From NCBI GenBank assembly GCA_001782075.1, contig MFNO01000014.1, positions 1 to 33,012 of the forward strand: 33,012 bases of DNA, written 5' to 3'. Origin of the DNA: Candidatus Levybacteria bacterium RIFCSPHIGHO2_01_FULL_38_26. Its GTDB lineage: Bacteria > Patescibacteriota > Microgenomatia > Levybacterales > UBA12049. Of the stretch, positions 1 to 7,086 are shown piece after piece (position 1 is the first letter of the stretch; every line of letters begins with the position of its first letter). The notes below the pieces were generated by a model, which made no database searches, was not told the origin of the DNA, and was given only the letters and a program-made list of their open reading frames with translations. Both the position numbers and the translations under genes were made by a program.

Positions 1-798
1 TTTGTTTTGATAGGAAACCCTGTTATTGTAGTTGTTCTTATGAACCTTTTGGGCTATAAGCGAAGAACTGGATTTATGGCGGGGCTCACAGTTGCTCAGA
101 TAAGCGAATTTTCTCTTATTTTGGCAGCATTGGGTTTTAGCGTAGGACATTTATCAAAAGAGATCTTGTCATTGGTTACCCTTGTCGGTCTTGTGACGAT
201 TGTCGGATCGACTTATTTTATTCTCTATGCGGAGAAAATATATCCTTATGTTGAGAATATTCTAAAATTCTTAGAGCTAAAGAAAAAAAGTAAAGAAACT
301 GGCGCAAATGCTGAAAAATATGAAATTGTTCTATTTGGATACGATAGGGTTGGAGTAGATTTTGTAAATGCATTTCGTAAACTTGAAAAACCGTTTCTTG
401 TTGTTGATTTTAACCCATCTTCTATAAAACTCCTTCAGGAGAAAAATATCCCAAATAGATTTGGAGACGCTGAGGACCTGGAATTTTTAGAAGAGCTTGG
501 GCTTGAGCAGGTCAAGCTTGCCGTCTCGACAATTCCTGATTTTAAGACAAATATCATTCTAACCAGAAAAATTAAAAAAGAAAAAAGAGACGCTATTGTT
601 ATCGCAATTTCTCAAAATGTGGTGGAGGCTCTGGAATTATACAAAGAAGGAGCAACTTATGTAATTATGCCCCACTATTTGGGAGCTAGATATGCATCAA
701 ATATGATCACCCGAATAGGCCTTGACGTTTCCGCATTTAAAGAGGAAAGAGACAAGCATTTGGAGTATCTTGAGAAAAGAAGTGTTATTCGATATTGA
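1..798 (+). CDS. Monovalent cation:proton antiporter, KefB/CPA2-like, C-terminal part (5' truncated)
   Basis: The reading frame is open to the left edge, so the gene starts outside the window. The first ~80 residues visible are hydrophobic and include the AQISEFSLILAALG stretch typical of the last membrane helices of CPA2 (KefB/KefC) exchangers. A charged linker follows, then a cytoplasmic RCK/TrkA-N Rossmann domain from about residue 103, beginning EIVLFGYDRVG, in which the glycine-rich nucleotide loop is only partly conserved. By family it would exchange K+ or Na+ for protons across the inner membrane under nucleotide control. Its 3' end overlaps the convergent FKBP gene by 14 bases. The stop is TGA, so UGA is not reassigned here. 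Confidence 0.85.
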   Translation, partial: FVLIGNPVIVVVLMNLLGYKRRTGFMAGLTVAQISEFSLILAALGFSVGHLSKEILSLVTLVGLVTIVGSTYFILYAEKIYPYVENILKFLELKKKSKETGANAEKYEIVLFGYDRVGVDFVNAFRKLEKPFLVVDFNPSSIKLLQEKNIPNRFGDAEDLEFLEELGLEQVKLAVSTIPDFKTNIILTRKIKKEKRDAIVIAISQNVVEALELYKEGATYVIMPHYLGARYASNMITRIGLDVSAFKEERDKHLEYLEKRSVIRY

Positions 799-1264
799 GG
801 AGTTCTACTTCAAATATTAATGTAGCGTTTGGGGGGATGATAGATCCTGCTCCCGTCATTCCATAGCCAAGCTCGGGGGCAATAGTCAATTTCCTTTTTC
901 CTCCAACCCGCATTCCCTCAACTCCATAGTCCCAACCTTTTATAACTTCTCCCGCCCCTAGACTAAAATCAAAAGGCGTGTCTCTGTCATATGAACTGTC
1001 AAACTTTGTTCCATCAGTGAGTGTTCCTAAATATTGCACCGTAACTTTTTTTCCGGCAGAAGCGGTAGCACCTGTACCCACTATGAGATCCTCAATTGTC
1101 AGTCCTTCTATCTGCATATCGTCTTTTATAATAACAGATTGAGTTGGTGTTGGCGATACAGTAGCTTGCTGGATAGGATTATTTTGGCTGTTTAATGTAA
1201 AAATTAAAAACCCAACAGCGAGAATGCCCGCCAATACAATAAGATATTTTTTCTCAAAACTCAT
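785..1264 (-). CDS. FKBP-type peptidyl-prolyl cis-trans isomerase, membrane anchored
   Basis: This 159-aa protein has one N-terminal transmembrane segment or signal anchor (about residues 7-25), a Ser/Thr/Pro-rich linker, and a C-terminal FKBP domain (about 60-158). The domain carries the usual landmarks: VTVQYLGTLTDGTKFDSS, the FxLGAGEVIKGWDYGVEGMRVGGKR core and the GYG...IPPNATLIFEVELL end. It should catalyse proline isomerisation in protein folding outside the cytoplasmic membrane. No lipobox cysteine is visible, so it is an anchor rather than a lipoprotein. It is convergent with the antiporter and stands alone. Confidence 0.92.
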   Translation of the reverse strand: MSFEKKYLIVLAGILAVGFLIFTLNSQNNPIQQATVSPTPTQSVIIKDDMQIEGLTIEDLIVGTGATASAGKKVTVQYLGTLTDGTKFDSSYDRDTPFDFSLGAGEVIKGWDYGVEGMRVGGKRKLTIAPELGYGMTGAGSIIPPNATLIFEVELLNIE

Positions 1265-1372
1265 GTGTGATTTTTATCTATTCAATAATATCACAAAATT
1301 TCATCAAGTCCCAAATTTATTTTACGTTACTACTCTTGTAAAAGTTGACAGGACCTAATTTTAGTATTAAAC

Positions 1373-1390
1373 TTAACCTAAAAGTTAACT
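1373..1390 (+). promoter_or_regulatory. Dyad upstream of ArsR-like gene, candidate operator
   Basis: TTAAC and GTTAA form an inverted repeat with a 6-base spacer just before the start codon of the ArsR-like gene, and AGTTAACT within it is a perfect palindrome. A TTGACA hexamer sits about 25 bases upstream, but no well-spaced -10 box is obvious. Self-regulation by the downstream winged-helix protein is the natural guess. Confidence 0.3.
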
Positions 1391-1393
1391 ATT

Positions 1394-1741
1394 ATGACTA
1401 AAATCAGTAACTCTAAAGAATTGGACAAGATTTTTGAAGCATTTGCAAATCGGCACAGACGGGAGATTGTCTATGCCTTGAGCCTTCAGCCTTGTTCTAT
1501 AAGCAGACTTGCAGAAATAAGAAACTTGACGCTTCCTGCAATATACAAACACATAAAAATACTCAAAAAAGCAAAGTTGGTATTGGAAAGAAAAATAGGC
1601 AGAATACATTTTTTATCCCTCAACAGAGATTCATTAATTGTCCTTCAGGATTGGCTCGCGCAATACCATCCCTTTTGGGGTAACAACAGTGAAACGCTAA
1701 AAAATTATGAAAAGTATTTGAAAGGAGGTGAGAATAAATGA
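1394..1741 (+). CDS. ArsR-family winged-helix transcriptional regulator
   Basis: This 115-aa protein has a winged helix at about residues 8-75. FEAFANRHRREIVYALSLQPCSISRLAEIRNLTLPAIYKHIKILKKAKLV is read as helix, helix-turn-helix and the start of the wing. It matches the ArsR-like family that often pairs with SRPBCC or YCII/DGPF proteins rather than the metal-sensing type; no CxC metal-binding motif is present in helix 3. The stop overlaps the start of the YCII-like gene by 4 bases, so the two are translationally coupled. It has no clear Shine-Dalgarno of its own. Confidence 0.85.
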   Translation: MTKISNSKELDKIFEAFANRHRREIVYALSLQPCSISRLAEIRNLTLPAIYKHIKILKKAKLVLERKIGRIHFLSLNRDSLIVLQDWLAQYHPFWGNNSETLKNYEKYLKGGENK

Positions 1742-2067
1742 AAAAGTTTGTTTTTTTGTATTACGGAAAAGTTAAGCCCGGAGATATTGCAGAGGCGGAT
1801 ATGAAAAAGGTGATGGATAATTGGATGACTTGGTTCGGGTCAATCAAAGACAAGTTGGTTGACGGCGGAAATCCGTTCGCAACGGGAGGCAAATCAGTGA
1901 CAAAAAAAGGTGTTGAAACAATTTCTCCCGATATGTGGCCCGCCAAAGGCTACACTATCATCAACGCAGAAGACATTGATGAGGCGGTAAAAATCGCCAA
2001 GAGATGTCCTGCGCTCGATGATGATCCGGAAGGAGCCGTTCGTGTATATGAGGCGTTGCCAATGTAA
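1738..2067 (+). CDS. YCII-related (DGPF-like) small protein
   Basis: This 109-aa protein starts MKKFVFLYYGK and ends with the ferredoxin-like pattern GYTIINAEDIDEAVKIAKRCPAL, which resembles YCII/DGPF-domain proteins, including the closing beta strand with VRVYEAL. The family's biochemical role is poorly known; some members are linked to sigma factors or to aromatic catabolism. A strong Shine-Dalgarno (AAAGGAGGTGA) lies 6 bases before the ATG, inside the end of the regulator gene. The pair is a two-gene operon closed by a terminator. Confidence 0.8.
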   Translation: MKKFVFLYYGKVKPGDIAEADMKKVMDNWMTWFGSIKDKLVDGGNPFATGGKSVTKKGVETISPDMWPAKGYTIINAEDIDEAVKIAKRCPALDDDPEGAVRVYEALPM

Positions 2068-2081
2068 TGTATATGAGAATG

Positions 2082-2117
2082 AAAAGAGGTATCTCCATCT
2101 CGGGGATACCTCTTTTT
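2082..2117 (+). terminator. Rho-independent terminator after the regulator/YCII operon
   Basis: AAAAGAGGTATC pairs with GATACCTCTTTT around a short loop, and the 3' arm ends in a T run. It lies about 15 bases after the YCII-like stop codon. Confidence 0.85.
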
Positions 2118-2165
2118 AGTTATATTGTCAGGATAACGTTCTTAAATATGTTATTTGTGGTATAA

Positions 2166-2750
2166 ATGCGTTGTATGAATTACAAGACAAAAACTTCCCT
2201 CAAACTTCCTTTTAAAGTAACCTTAGTTGTTGGGAATGGCGGAAGAGGTTCTAAAGTAAATAATCATTATTCCTCAAAGAGTCAAAGATATGCTTATGAT
2301 TTCATGTCTTTAAGGGTTAAAAATAAAGGAGAAGATTTAAAAGATTTTGAGATTTTTGGAATTGATGTGATAGCTCCAGGTGCCGGAGTTATAAGTCAAG
2401 TAATTAGAGATTGCGGGGACATGGAAATCGGAAAGCGGGATAAATCAGTATATACGGGAAATATGGTCGTGATTGACCATGGAAATGGAGAATGGAGTGT
2501 TTTGTGCCATTTCAAATACAATTCGATTAAAGTAAAAGAGAGAGACAGAGTCAGACAAGGCGATGTTTTGGGTCTTTGCGGAAACACAGGAAATTCAAGC
2601 GAACCGCATATACATTATCATTTGCAGGACAATGCATTAATGTTAAGGGCAAAAGGACTTCCTACGCAGTTTAGCAAAATTATGGTGGATGGATTAGTAA
2701 AAGAGAATGTTGAGCCAGTACGCTACCAAAAAGTATCAAATATAAAATGA
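2166..2750 (+). CDS. M23-family (LytM-like) metallopeptidase
   Basis: This 194-aa protein has the M23 fold of peptidoglycan endopeptidases. RYAYDFM supplies the metal-binding Asp, VIAPGAGVI and VVIDHGNGEWSVLCHF follow, then GDVLGLCGNTGNSSEPHIHYHLQD with the HxH motif. No signal peptide or membrane segment is visible, so how it is exported is unclear; it could act on another substrate. A TATAAA box ending at the first ATG suggests that translation may start at the fourth codon (2175), making the message leaderless. Confidence 0.88.
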   Translation: MRCMNYKTKTSLKLPFKVTLVVGNGGRGSKVNNHYSSKSQRYAYDFMSLRVKNKGEDLKDFEIFGIDVIAPGAGVISQVIRDCGDMEIGKRDKSVYTGNMVVIDHGNGEWSVLCHFKYNSIKVKERDRVRQGDVLGLCGNTGNSSEPHIHYHLQDNALMLRAKGLPTQFSKIMVDGLVKENVEPVRYQKVSNIK

Positions 2751-2892
2751 TCGCTTCGGCATCCAGAGCCCATGGGGGGGCAAGTAATATTGCTTGTTTA
2801 GACTGTTAAATCAATCCTTCTCAGGACCGTCCCCAAAAATTATGACGCTATCGAGCGTTACAAACTCTATTACGATAAGTTTTCTCATAAGT

Positions 2893-2967
2893 TTATTTTA
2901 CCAAATCTTCCATTGAAATGCCTAACGCTTTGGCGGCAAATTCCTCAAAACCTTTATTAGCCCTGTC
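2893..2967 (-). pseudogene. Possible gene remnant in the 290-base gap
   Basis: Between the peptidase and the DUF2975 gene I see no intact gene. On the minus strand a 24-codon open stretch reads FEEFAAKALGISMEDLVK before its stop, with protein-like composition but an in-frame stop immediately upstream. It may be the tail of a decayed gene. The rest of the gap contains a run of seven G residues and no clear motif until the DUF2975 promoter. Confidence 0.25.
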
Positions 2968-3003
2968 CTAGCCAGTATAATTGGGAATAACAATAATAAT
3001 ATA

Positions 3004-3032
3004 TTGACAAACGATAAATAATGAAGTAAAAT
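3004..3032 (+). promoter_or_regulatory. Strong sigma70-type promoter of the DUF2975 gene
   Basis: TTGACA and TAAAAT are separated by exactly 17 bases. The expected start of transcription falls within a base or two of the ATG at 3041, so the transcript is predicted to be leaderless. Confidence 0.75.
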
Positions 3033-3040
3033 ATTGTTAT

Positions 3041-3517
3041 ATGAAACGTGGCTTTACATTATTCCTAAAGGTAGTAATTTTGCTTATCGCAGTCGGAGCG
3101 TTTGCCGGTATGATTTGGTTTCCTCAAACTGAAGGAAGAGCCGCTAACTTAGACCTCATCAGTATTTATACAGATCCGTTTATTATCTATGGTTATATAG
3201 CTTCAATCCCATTTTTTGTTGGGTTATACCAGGCATTCAAATTATTAAACTTCATTGATGCAAATAAAGCCTTTTCCCAAGGCGCTGTTAATACACTAAG
3301 GAATATGAAATTTGCTTCTCTTAGTCTTATCGTTTTTATTACACTCGCAGTGTTTTATATCCGTTTCGCGGCTCACGGTGATGATCCAGCAGGTCCGACG
3401 GCGGTTGGAATTGTCGTATCTTTCACAGTCGCTATTGTTGCAACCGCTGCTGCTGTTTTTGAGAAACTTCTACAAAATGCTGTAGATATGAAATCAGAAA
3501 ATGACTTAACCGTATGA
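3041..3517 (+). CDS. DUF2975-family membrane protein
   Basis: This 158-aa protein has four predicted membrane segments, at about residues 7-27, 48-66, 91-108 and 120-140. The pattern with FxxGLYQAFKLLNFIDANKAFS before the third helix is characteristic of DUF2975. These proteins are nearly always encoded beside a small YozG-like Xre regulator, as here, where the next gene starts 9 bases downstream. The function of the pair is not established. No Shine-Dalgarno is visible and the promoter suggests leaderless translation. Confidence 0.85.
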   Translation: MKRGFTLFLKVVILLIAVGAFAGMIWFPQTEGRAANLDLISIYTDPFIIYGYIASIPFFVGLYQAFKLLNFIDANKAFSQGAVNTLRNMKFASLSLIVFITLAVFYIRFAAHGDDPAGPTAVGIVVSFTVAIVATAAAVFEKLLQNAVDMKSENDLTV

Positions 3518-3526
3518 GGTACGACT

Positions 3527-3742
3527 ATGGCAATAATAATCAACATTGATGTAATGCTGGCAAAGCGAAAAATGAGTGTTACTGAGCTTTCAGAGAAGGT
3601 TGGAATTACGATGGCTAATCTTTCTATATTGAAAAACGAAAAAGCAAAAGCGATTCGTTTATCTACTTTAGAGGCAATTTGTAAGGCTTTAGATTGTCAG
3701 CCTGGGGAGATTCTGGAATATAAAAGTGACGAAAACTCTTAA
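3527..3742 (+). CDS. Xre-family HTH regulator, YozG-like
   Basis: This 71-aa protein is a single Cro/C1-type helix-turn-helix domain: MLAKRKMSVTELSEKVGI, then TMANLSILKNEKAKAIR as turn and recognition helix, then LEAICKALDCQPGEILEY. This subfamily is the usual partner of DUF2975 proteins. It is the second gene of a two-gene operon and probably controls it. Confidence 0.9.
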   Translation: MAIIINIDVMLAKRKMSVTELSEKVGITMANLSILKNEKAKAIRLSTLEAICKALDCQPGEILEYKSDENS

Positions 3743-3861
3743 AGCTACATTAGTTACCGAAAAGGTTCTACAGATACAAGGATAAAATATCAATGTTGCA
3801 CCTCATGGATTCGTTCAGAACCTACAGAAATGATTCCTATGTTAATAACTCACCCCTTTGA

Positions 3862-3896
3862 TATAATTTCAGTGCTGCCAATGGCAGCATTTTTAT
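3862..3896 (+). promoter_or_regulatory. -10 box followed by a terminator-like hairpin directly before the start codon
   Basis: TATAAT (3862-3867) is followed by the hairpin TGCTGCC-AAT-GGCAGCA (3873-3889), five T residues and then, two bases later, the ATG of the 439-aa gene. With the expected start of transcription near 3874, the message would begin with this stem-loop. It could stabilise the 5' end, or attenuate transcription before the first codon. The same arrangement precedes the STAND ATPase gene at 23887. Confidence 0.6.
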
Positions 3897-5216
3897 ATGG
3901 ATAAACAAAAAGATGTAAAACCACCTGCTCCCACTGTCGGAGACCCAAAAAGAGACTTCTTTGTTGATATATGCCTAAAGGGAGCAAATGACCTCCGTCA
4001 AACATTAAAGATGGATGATAATGGGTACCTACGTGTTTTCTTTACTGCTCATCAAGACGCTAGGAAGTATTATATTTATGGTGTTCTAGATGAACTTGAA
4101 AAAGCCGGTGTTGCCTTGATGGGGTACAACGAAGTGCTAAAAGACACTTCAGGAGACACGCACGATCGGGTATCAAGAAACGTAACATCTTCCATTGTTG
4201 ATCAAGAAATGGTATGGGTTCGAAAGCTAACAGAAATTTTGGCTAACCTGATACTATTTATTACCATCAATACACAGGACTACTACAGACACCTCCTCCT
4301 AGTGAGTCATCTAGATGATTTAAAGAAAGTTCTCTCTGATACCAAAGAGTTTTTTTCTGTTGAAAATCAGAATCACAAGTATCAGAAAGATGAAACGATA
4401 AGAGACATTCAACAATTAGAAACCAAAATATCTTTAAACTCATGTTGGTATCTGGCAACAAAAAAAGGGGGGGGTAGACACATTGGAGAAAAGGGATTGC
4501 TGGCATCATTCAGAGAAAAGTTGCAACAGGCGTATTTGGTGGCAAAACCAGATCAGAAACTTGCATTAGGGATTACATATGGTAATACATATGGGCGATC
4601 GAGTCAGAGCTTACACCCTAATATTCTCCGCCCCGACCCTGACTTAGGAATAAAAGATATTGAAATTGGAATTGCTCAAATCGGAATTTTAGCTGCTCAT
4701 ATACTCATTGTGTGTAGAAAGTTACTCGGAGACAGAAGAAAGAAAGGCATGGTTGCTCAACTAGCAAGAGTTTTTAAAAAAAATGAATATCCAGATCAAC
4801 TATTAAAATCTAGAGTTAATCCATCAATAAAAAGGGGGGATTTTGTAATTGCCTACGGTGACATTGGCGAGGTTATCAAAATTTACAAGAGTAAATATGG
4901 ATATCGCTCATTTAAAGTAAAGTATCTTGGTACACCACCGCTAGCACATATCTTGTCAGATACATTTCCAGCAATGTTCGTTAAAAAATTTTACGACAGA
5001 AAAGCTATTGCAACTCAAGTCAAACAAAAAATAAAAGAAACAACTCCAGATTTAAAGGTTAGTAATCGAAATGTGGCAGATTCGTTACGAAAAACCATGT
5101 CAGATATGTGGGAAAAGTTTGGATTCAAAGAAAGATATTATGGGCGACCAGATCTTGCAAACAAGAAGATTGAGGTGTATTTAGAGGAACAGAAAAAGAA
5201 TAAACCAAAGCAATAA
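3897..5216 (+). CDS. Unknown protein, 439 aa, all-helical middle region
   Basis: I do not recognise this protein with confidence. Residues 20-90 look alpha/beta. Residues 95-180 are mainly helical and hydrophobic (LTEILANLILFITINTQDYY). The segment with YGNTYGRSSQSLHPNIL followed by an IGIAQIGILAAHILIVCRKLL helix recalls the layout of DUF5677-like helical proteins, where a conserved Ser/His stretch precedes a hydrophobic helix; this link is weak. The C-terminal third is basic and has SH3-like beta character (KRGDFVIAYGDIGEVIKIYKS). The gene is preceded by the hairpin leader and is convergent with the Mrr-like gene, which begins one base after its stop. Confidence 0.75.
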   Translation: MDKQKDVKPPAPTVGDPKRDFFVDICLKGANDLRQTLKMDDNGYLRVFFTAHQDARKYYIYGVLDELEKAGVALMGYNEVLKDTSGDTHDRVSRNVTSSIVDQEMVWVRKLTEILANLILFITINTQDYYRHLLLVSHLDDLKKVLSDTKEFFSVENQNHKYQKDETIRDIQQLETKISLNSCWYLATKKGGGRHIGEKGLLASFREKLQQAYLVAKPDQKLALGITYGNTYGRSSQSLHPNILRPDPDLGIKDIEIGIAQIGILAAHILIVCRKLLGDRRKKGMVAQLARVFKKNEYPDQLLKSRVNPSIKRGDFVIAYGDIGEVIKIYKSKYGYRSFKVKYLGTPPLAHILSDTFPAMFVKKFYDRKAIATQVKQKIKETTPDLKVSNRNVADSLRKTMSDMWEKFGFKERYYGRPDLANKKIEVYLEEQKKNKPKQ

Positions 5217-6347
5217 CTACTGTGTTGGTTGCGGATGCCACCTGTAGGCTCTTCTGAAACCTGCTTTCTCTGCCTCTGCAACAGTCATTGTGTAAAATTC
5301 TCCTTTATTGGGTTCAATAACCACCGTGTCATATTGTTGATCCATGGGTAGATGATAAATTTTTTCACCACCTTTACCTGAAATATTACATTTAATACAA
5401 GGGTATCTTTCAAGTTTGAAATTCTCCACCAATTCAATACCTAAATCTTTCGAAAATGATTTTGCAACATCCGATAATTTTGTGGAGGTGTAAAAAGCTG
5501 CTTTAACCTTGTGATTCGGATAATCGAGTTTATATCGGTATACAGTTCCAAAGAATTGGAAAATATGATTCTCATAAATGGTTTTAAATTGAGACCAATT
5601 TTTGCATTGTATAACTACAATTTCTTTCCCTTTTTTAGCAATAAGATCTCTACCTAAATCATCAAAACCTTTAAAAATTCCGTGAAATTCGACTTCATAA
5701 CCCTCTTTTTCGAACAAGTATCCTACATACCTTTCATACAAAAATCCAATCGCACCTTTACTCTTTCTTCGTTCCCAATATCTGTCTAAAGCTAGTTGAT
5801 TTCGCTCGACTGTAGGTAGCTTGCGATACTCTTCTTTAGATAAAAATTTTATTGTGGGATCTTGTAGTTGTTCCTGAGTATATTCCTGTAAAACTTCTCG
5901 AGCTTCCAGCTCATCCAACAGCTCACCTTTCGCATCAATCAGGAAAGGTGCTAAGGTTTCATAATATTTGTTAATAAACTCTGTGATCTTTGCCTGCTTT
6001 ACGGCTTCAGTTTTTTGTTTTGACAACTCTCTAACTAGATCTGCTGACTTCTGGGCTGGATGCGACTTTGTTTCCAAATATCTAGCATACCTGCCATCAT
6101 ATAAAGATAAGTATTCTGAATATGCTTCTGCAAGCAACGGGAATCCCATGGAATACTGCTTGCTGAGATCTTCCAAGTCTTGTTTTTGTTGGTTGACTAA
6201 CTCAATTCTTCTTTTTAACTCTTCATTTAATGCATCAAGCTCTTGTCCTCTGGAATTGTACTTTTTTTGAGTTTCACTAAAGTAAGAGTAGACTGCTCCT
6301 ACTGCATAAATTATTACACCAATGAATATTAAAACTGCGATTTCCAT
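5217..6347 (-). CDS. Membrane-anchored Mrr-like (PD-(D/E)XK) restriction endonuclease
   Basis: This 376-aa protein starts with one membrane helix (about 4-22) and a coiled coil (about 28-66), followed by a helical linker. The nuclease domain is at about 198-305. GFLYERYVGYLFEKEGYEVEFHG, GRDLIA (Asp234) and IVVIQCKNW (Gln247-x-Lys249) form the D...QxK core of Mrr-type restriction enzymes. The tail, with GEKIYHLP and FYTMTVAEAEKAGFRRAYR, resembles a small domain often fused to nucleases. By family it would cleave DNA, possibly modified DNA, near the inner membrane. It ends a two-gene operon begun by the zinc-finger protein 2 bases upstream, and has a GGAG Shine-Dalgarno. Confidence 0.85.
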   Translation of the reverse strand: MEIAVLIFIGVIIYAVGAVYSYFSETQKKYNSRGQELDALNEELKRRIELVNQQKQDLEDLSKQYSMGFPLLAEAYSEYLSLYDGRYARYLETKSHPAQKSADLVRELSKQKTEAVKQAKITEFINKYYETLAPFLIDAKGELLDELEAREVLQEYTQEQLQDPTIKFLSKEEYRKLPTVERNQLALDRYWERRKSKGAIGFLYERYVGYLFEKEGYEVEFHGIFKGFDDLGRDLIAKKGKEIVVIQCKNWSQFKTIYENHIFQFFGTVYRYKLDYPNHKVKAAFYTSTKLSDVAKSFSKDLGIELVENFKLERYPCIKCNISGKGGEKIYHLPMDQQYDTVVIEPNKGEFYTMTVAEAEKAGFRRAYRWHPQPTQ

Positions 6348-6349
6348 AT

Positions 6350-6697
6350 TTACTCCACGTTTTTAGTAAAATGACAATTTGGATACCCTGTACATCCTAG
6401 GAATTCCCCATATTTACCAGTTCTCCTAACAAGACCTTTCCCGCACTCTGGACACAGTGGAAAACGCATTACTCGTCCTCTAAACCTAAATTTGCTTTCT
6501 GGCACAGGGAATGGGGTAAAGCTAGGAAAAACGTATCCAATCTCCGGAGCAATTTGAGATAAAGGAGTTCCTTGAGGTATCACTTCATATGTACGTCTTA
6601 CTTGTTTGTCATAAGATCTGATCTTTGGATAAATAAACAGAGAAATTAAAAGCATGAAGCAAGCACCAAGAAATGTTAGAAATAATGCAAACTCCAT
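6350..6697 (-). CDS. Small membrane protein with topoisomerase-type zinc finger
   Basis: Counted from the ATG at 6697 this is a 115-aa protein. It has an N-terminal transmembrane helix (about 3-22), a linker, and a C-terminal four-cysteine zinc ribbon, CPECGKGLVRRTGKYGEFLGC...CHF, of the type found at the end of DNA topoisomerase I. Longer starts are possible, but the CATAAT box and palindrome upstream favour this one, which would be leaderless. With the Mrr-like nuclease just downstream it suggests a membrane-bound DNA-binding and DNA-cutting pair. Confidence 0.75.
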   Translation of the reverse strand: MEFALFLTFLGACFMLLISLFIYPKIRSYDKQVRRTYEVIPQGTPLSQIAPEIGYVFPSFTPFPVPESKFRFRGRVMRFPLCPECGKGLVRRTGKYGEFLGCTGYPNCHFTKNVE

Positions 6698-6719
6698 GTA
6701 TACATTATGGCACAAAGAT

Positions 6720-6735
6720 TGCGACATATGTCGCA
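6720..6735. promoter_or_regulatory. 16-bp perfect palindrome, candidate operator
   Basis: TGCGACATATGTCGCA is a perfect palindrome. It lies just upstream of the CATAAT box of the zinc-finger/Mrr-like operon and 13 bases beyond the stop of the truncated Xre gene. It is probably the operator that this Xre protein or a relative once used. Confidence 0.55.
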
Positions 6736-6748
6736 TATACTTCTAGGA

Positions 6749-6850
6749 TTAGAAAGGCAAAAGTTCGTCCGAAGAAACCTTGAGAGCCTTGGCAATTTTA
6801 TAAAGCGTTCTGATTGTTGGGTTACGTTCGCCTCTTTCAGTTTGTCCAAT
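6749..6850 (-). pseudogene. Truncated Xre-family HTH regulator
   Basis: The minus strand encodes IGQTERGERNPTIRTLYKIAKALKVSSDELLPF and a stop, cited here only by its landmarks: IGQTERGERNP is the recognition-helix end and KALKVSSDELLPF the last helix. It closely matches the second half of the intact Xre protein at 23612 (IGQIERGKRNP... and AKALKIDAGKLLPF). An in-frame TAG lies immediately before it and no start or N-terminal half is present, so it is a remnant. Confidence 0.8.
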
Positions 6851-6971
6851 CTAAGTAAAATTGGGTACCCATTTAGGGATGCTGTCAGTGTTGGGAAATT
6901 GGCAACAGTTGGTATGCGGGAAAATGGGCTGGATTTCTGCGGCATTTGATGATAGAATTGTCTGACATTCC

Positions 6972-7006
6972 GCCAAGTCAGACTTGGCTGGAACGTTTGA
7001 CGTTCC
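6972..7006. repeat. Two adjacent short hairpins
   Basis: GCCAAGTC-A-GACTTGGC (6972-6988) and GGAACGT-TTG-ACGTTCC (6990-7006) are perfect inverted repeats separated by one base. Their compact, paired form resembles REP-like or very small transposon-like palindromes. The second one runs into the broken tRNA-Asn copy. Confidence 0.65.
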
Positions 7007-7069
7007 GCGGTAGCTCAATGGCCCGCCTGCAGAAGCTATCGCTTCAGCGATTGCGGGCAGGTAGAGCAG
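7003..7069 (+). pseudogene. Broken 5' copy of tRNA-Asn
   Basis: TTCCGCGGTAGCTCAATGG at 7003-7021 is identical to 7337-7355, the start of the intact tRNA-Asn. After a 40-base hairpin insertion the homology resumes with TAGAGCAG, completing the D arm, and then ends. The anticodon, T and 3' acceptor parts are absent, so it cannot be a functional tRNA. Confidence 0.75.
7022..7061. repeat. GC-rich hairpin inserted in the D loop of the tRNA copy
   Basis: The insert begins CCCGCCTGC and ends TTGCGGGCAGG, so outer arms CCCGC and GCGGG pair. Inside, GAAGC/GCTTC and ATCGC/GCGAT give competing stems. The TTGCGG at 7051-7056 sits 18 bases before the TATAAT of the GIY-YIG gene and may supply its -35 box. 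Confidence 0.6.
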
Positions 7070-7074
7070 AAGGC

Positions 7075-7080
7075 TATAAT
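7075..7080 (+). promoter_or_regulatory. -10 box of the GIY-YIG gene
   Basis: TATAAT ends 7 bases before the GTG start codon at 7087, so transcription should begin at or very near the start codon and give a leaderless message. The candidate -35 (TTGCGG) lies in the neighbouring hairpin. Confidence 0.5.
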
Positions 7081-7086
7081 CAGGAC

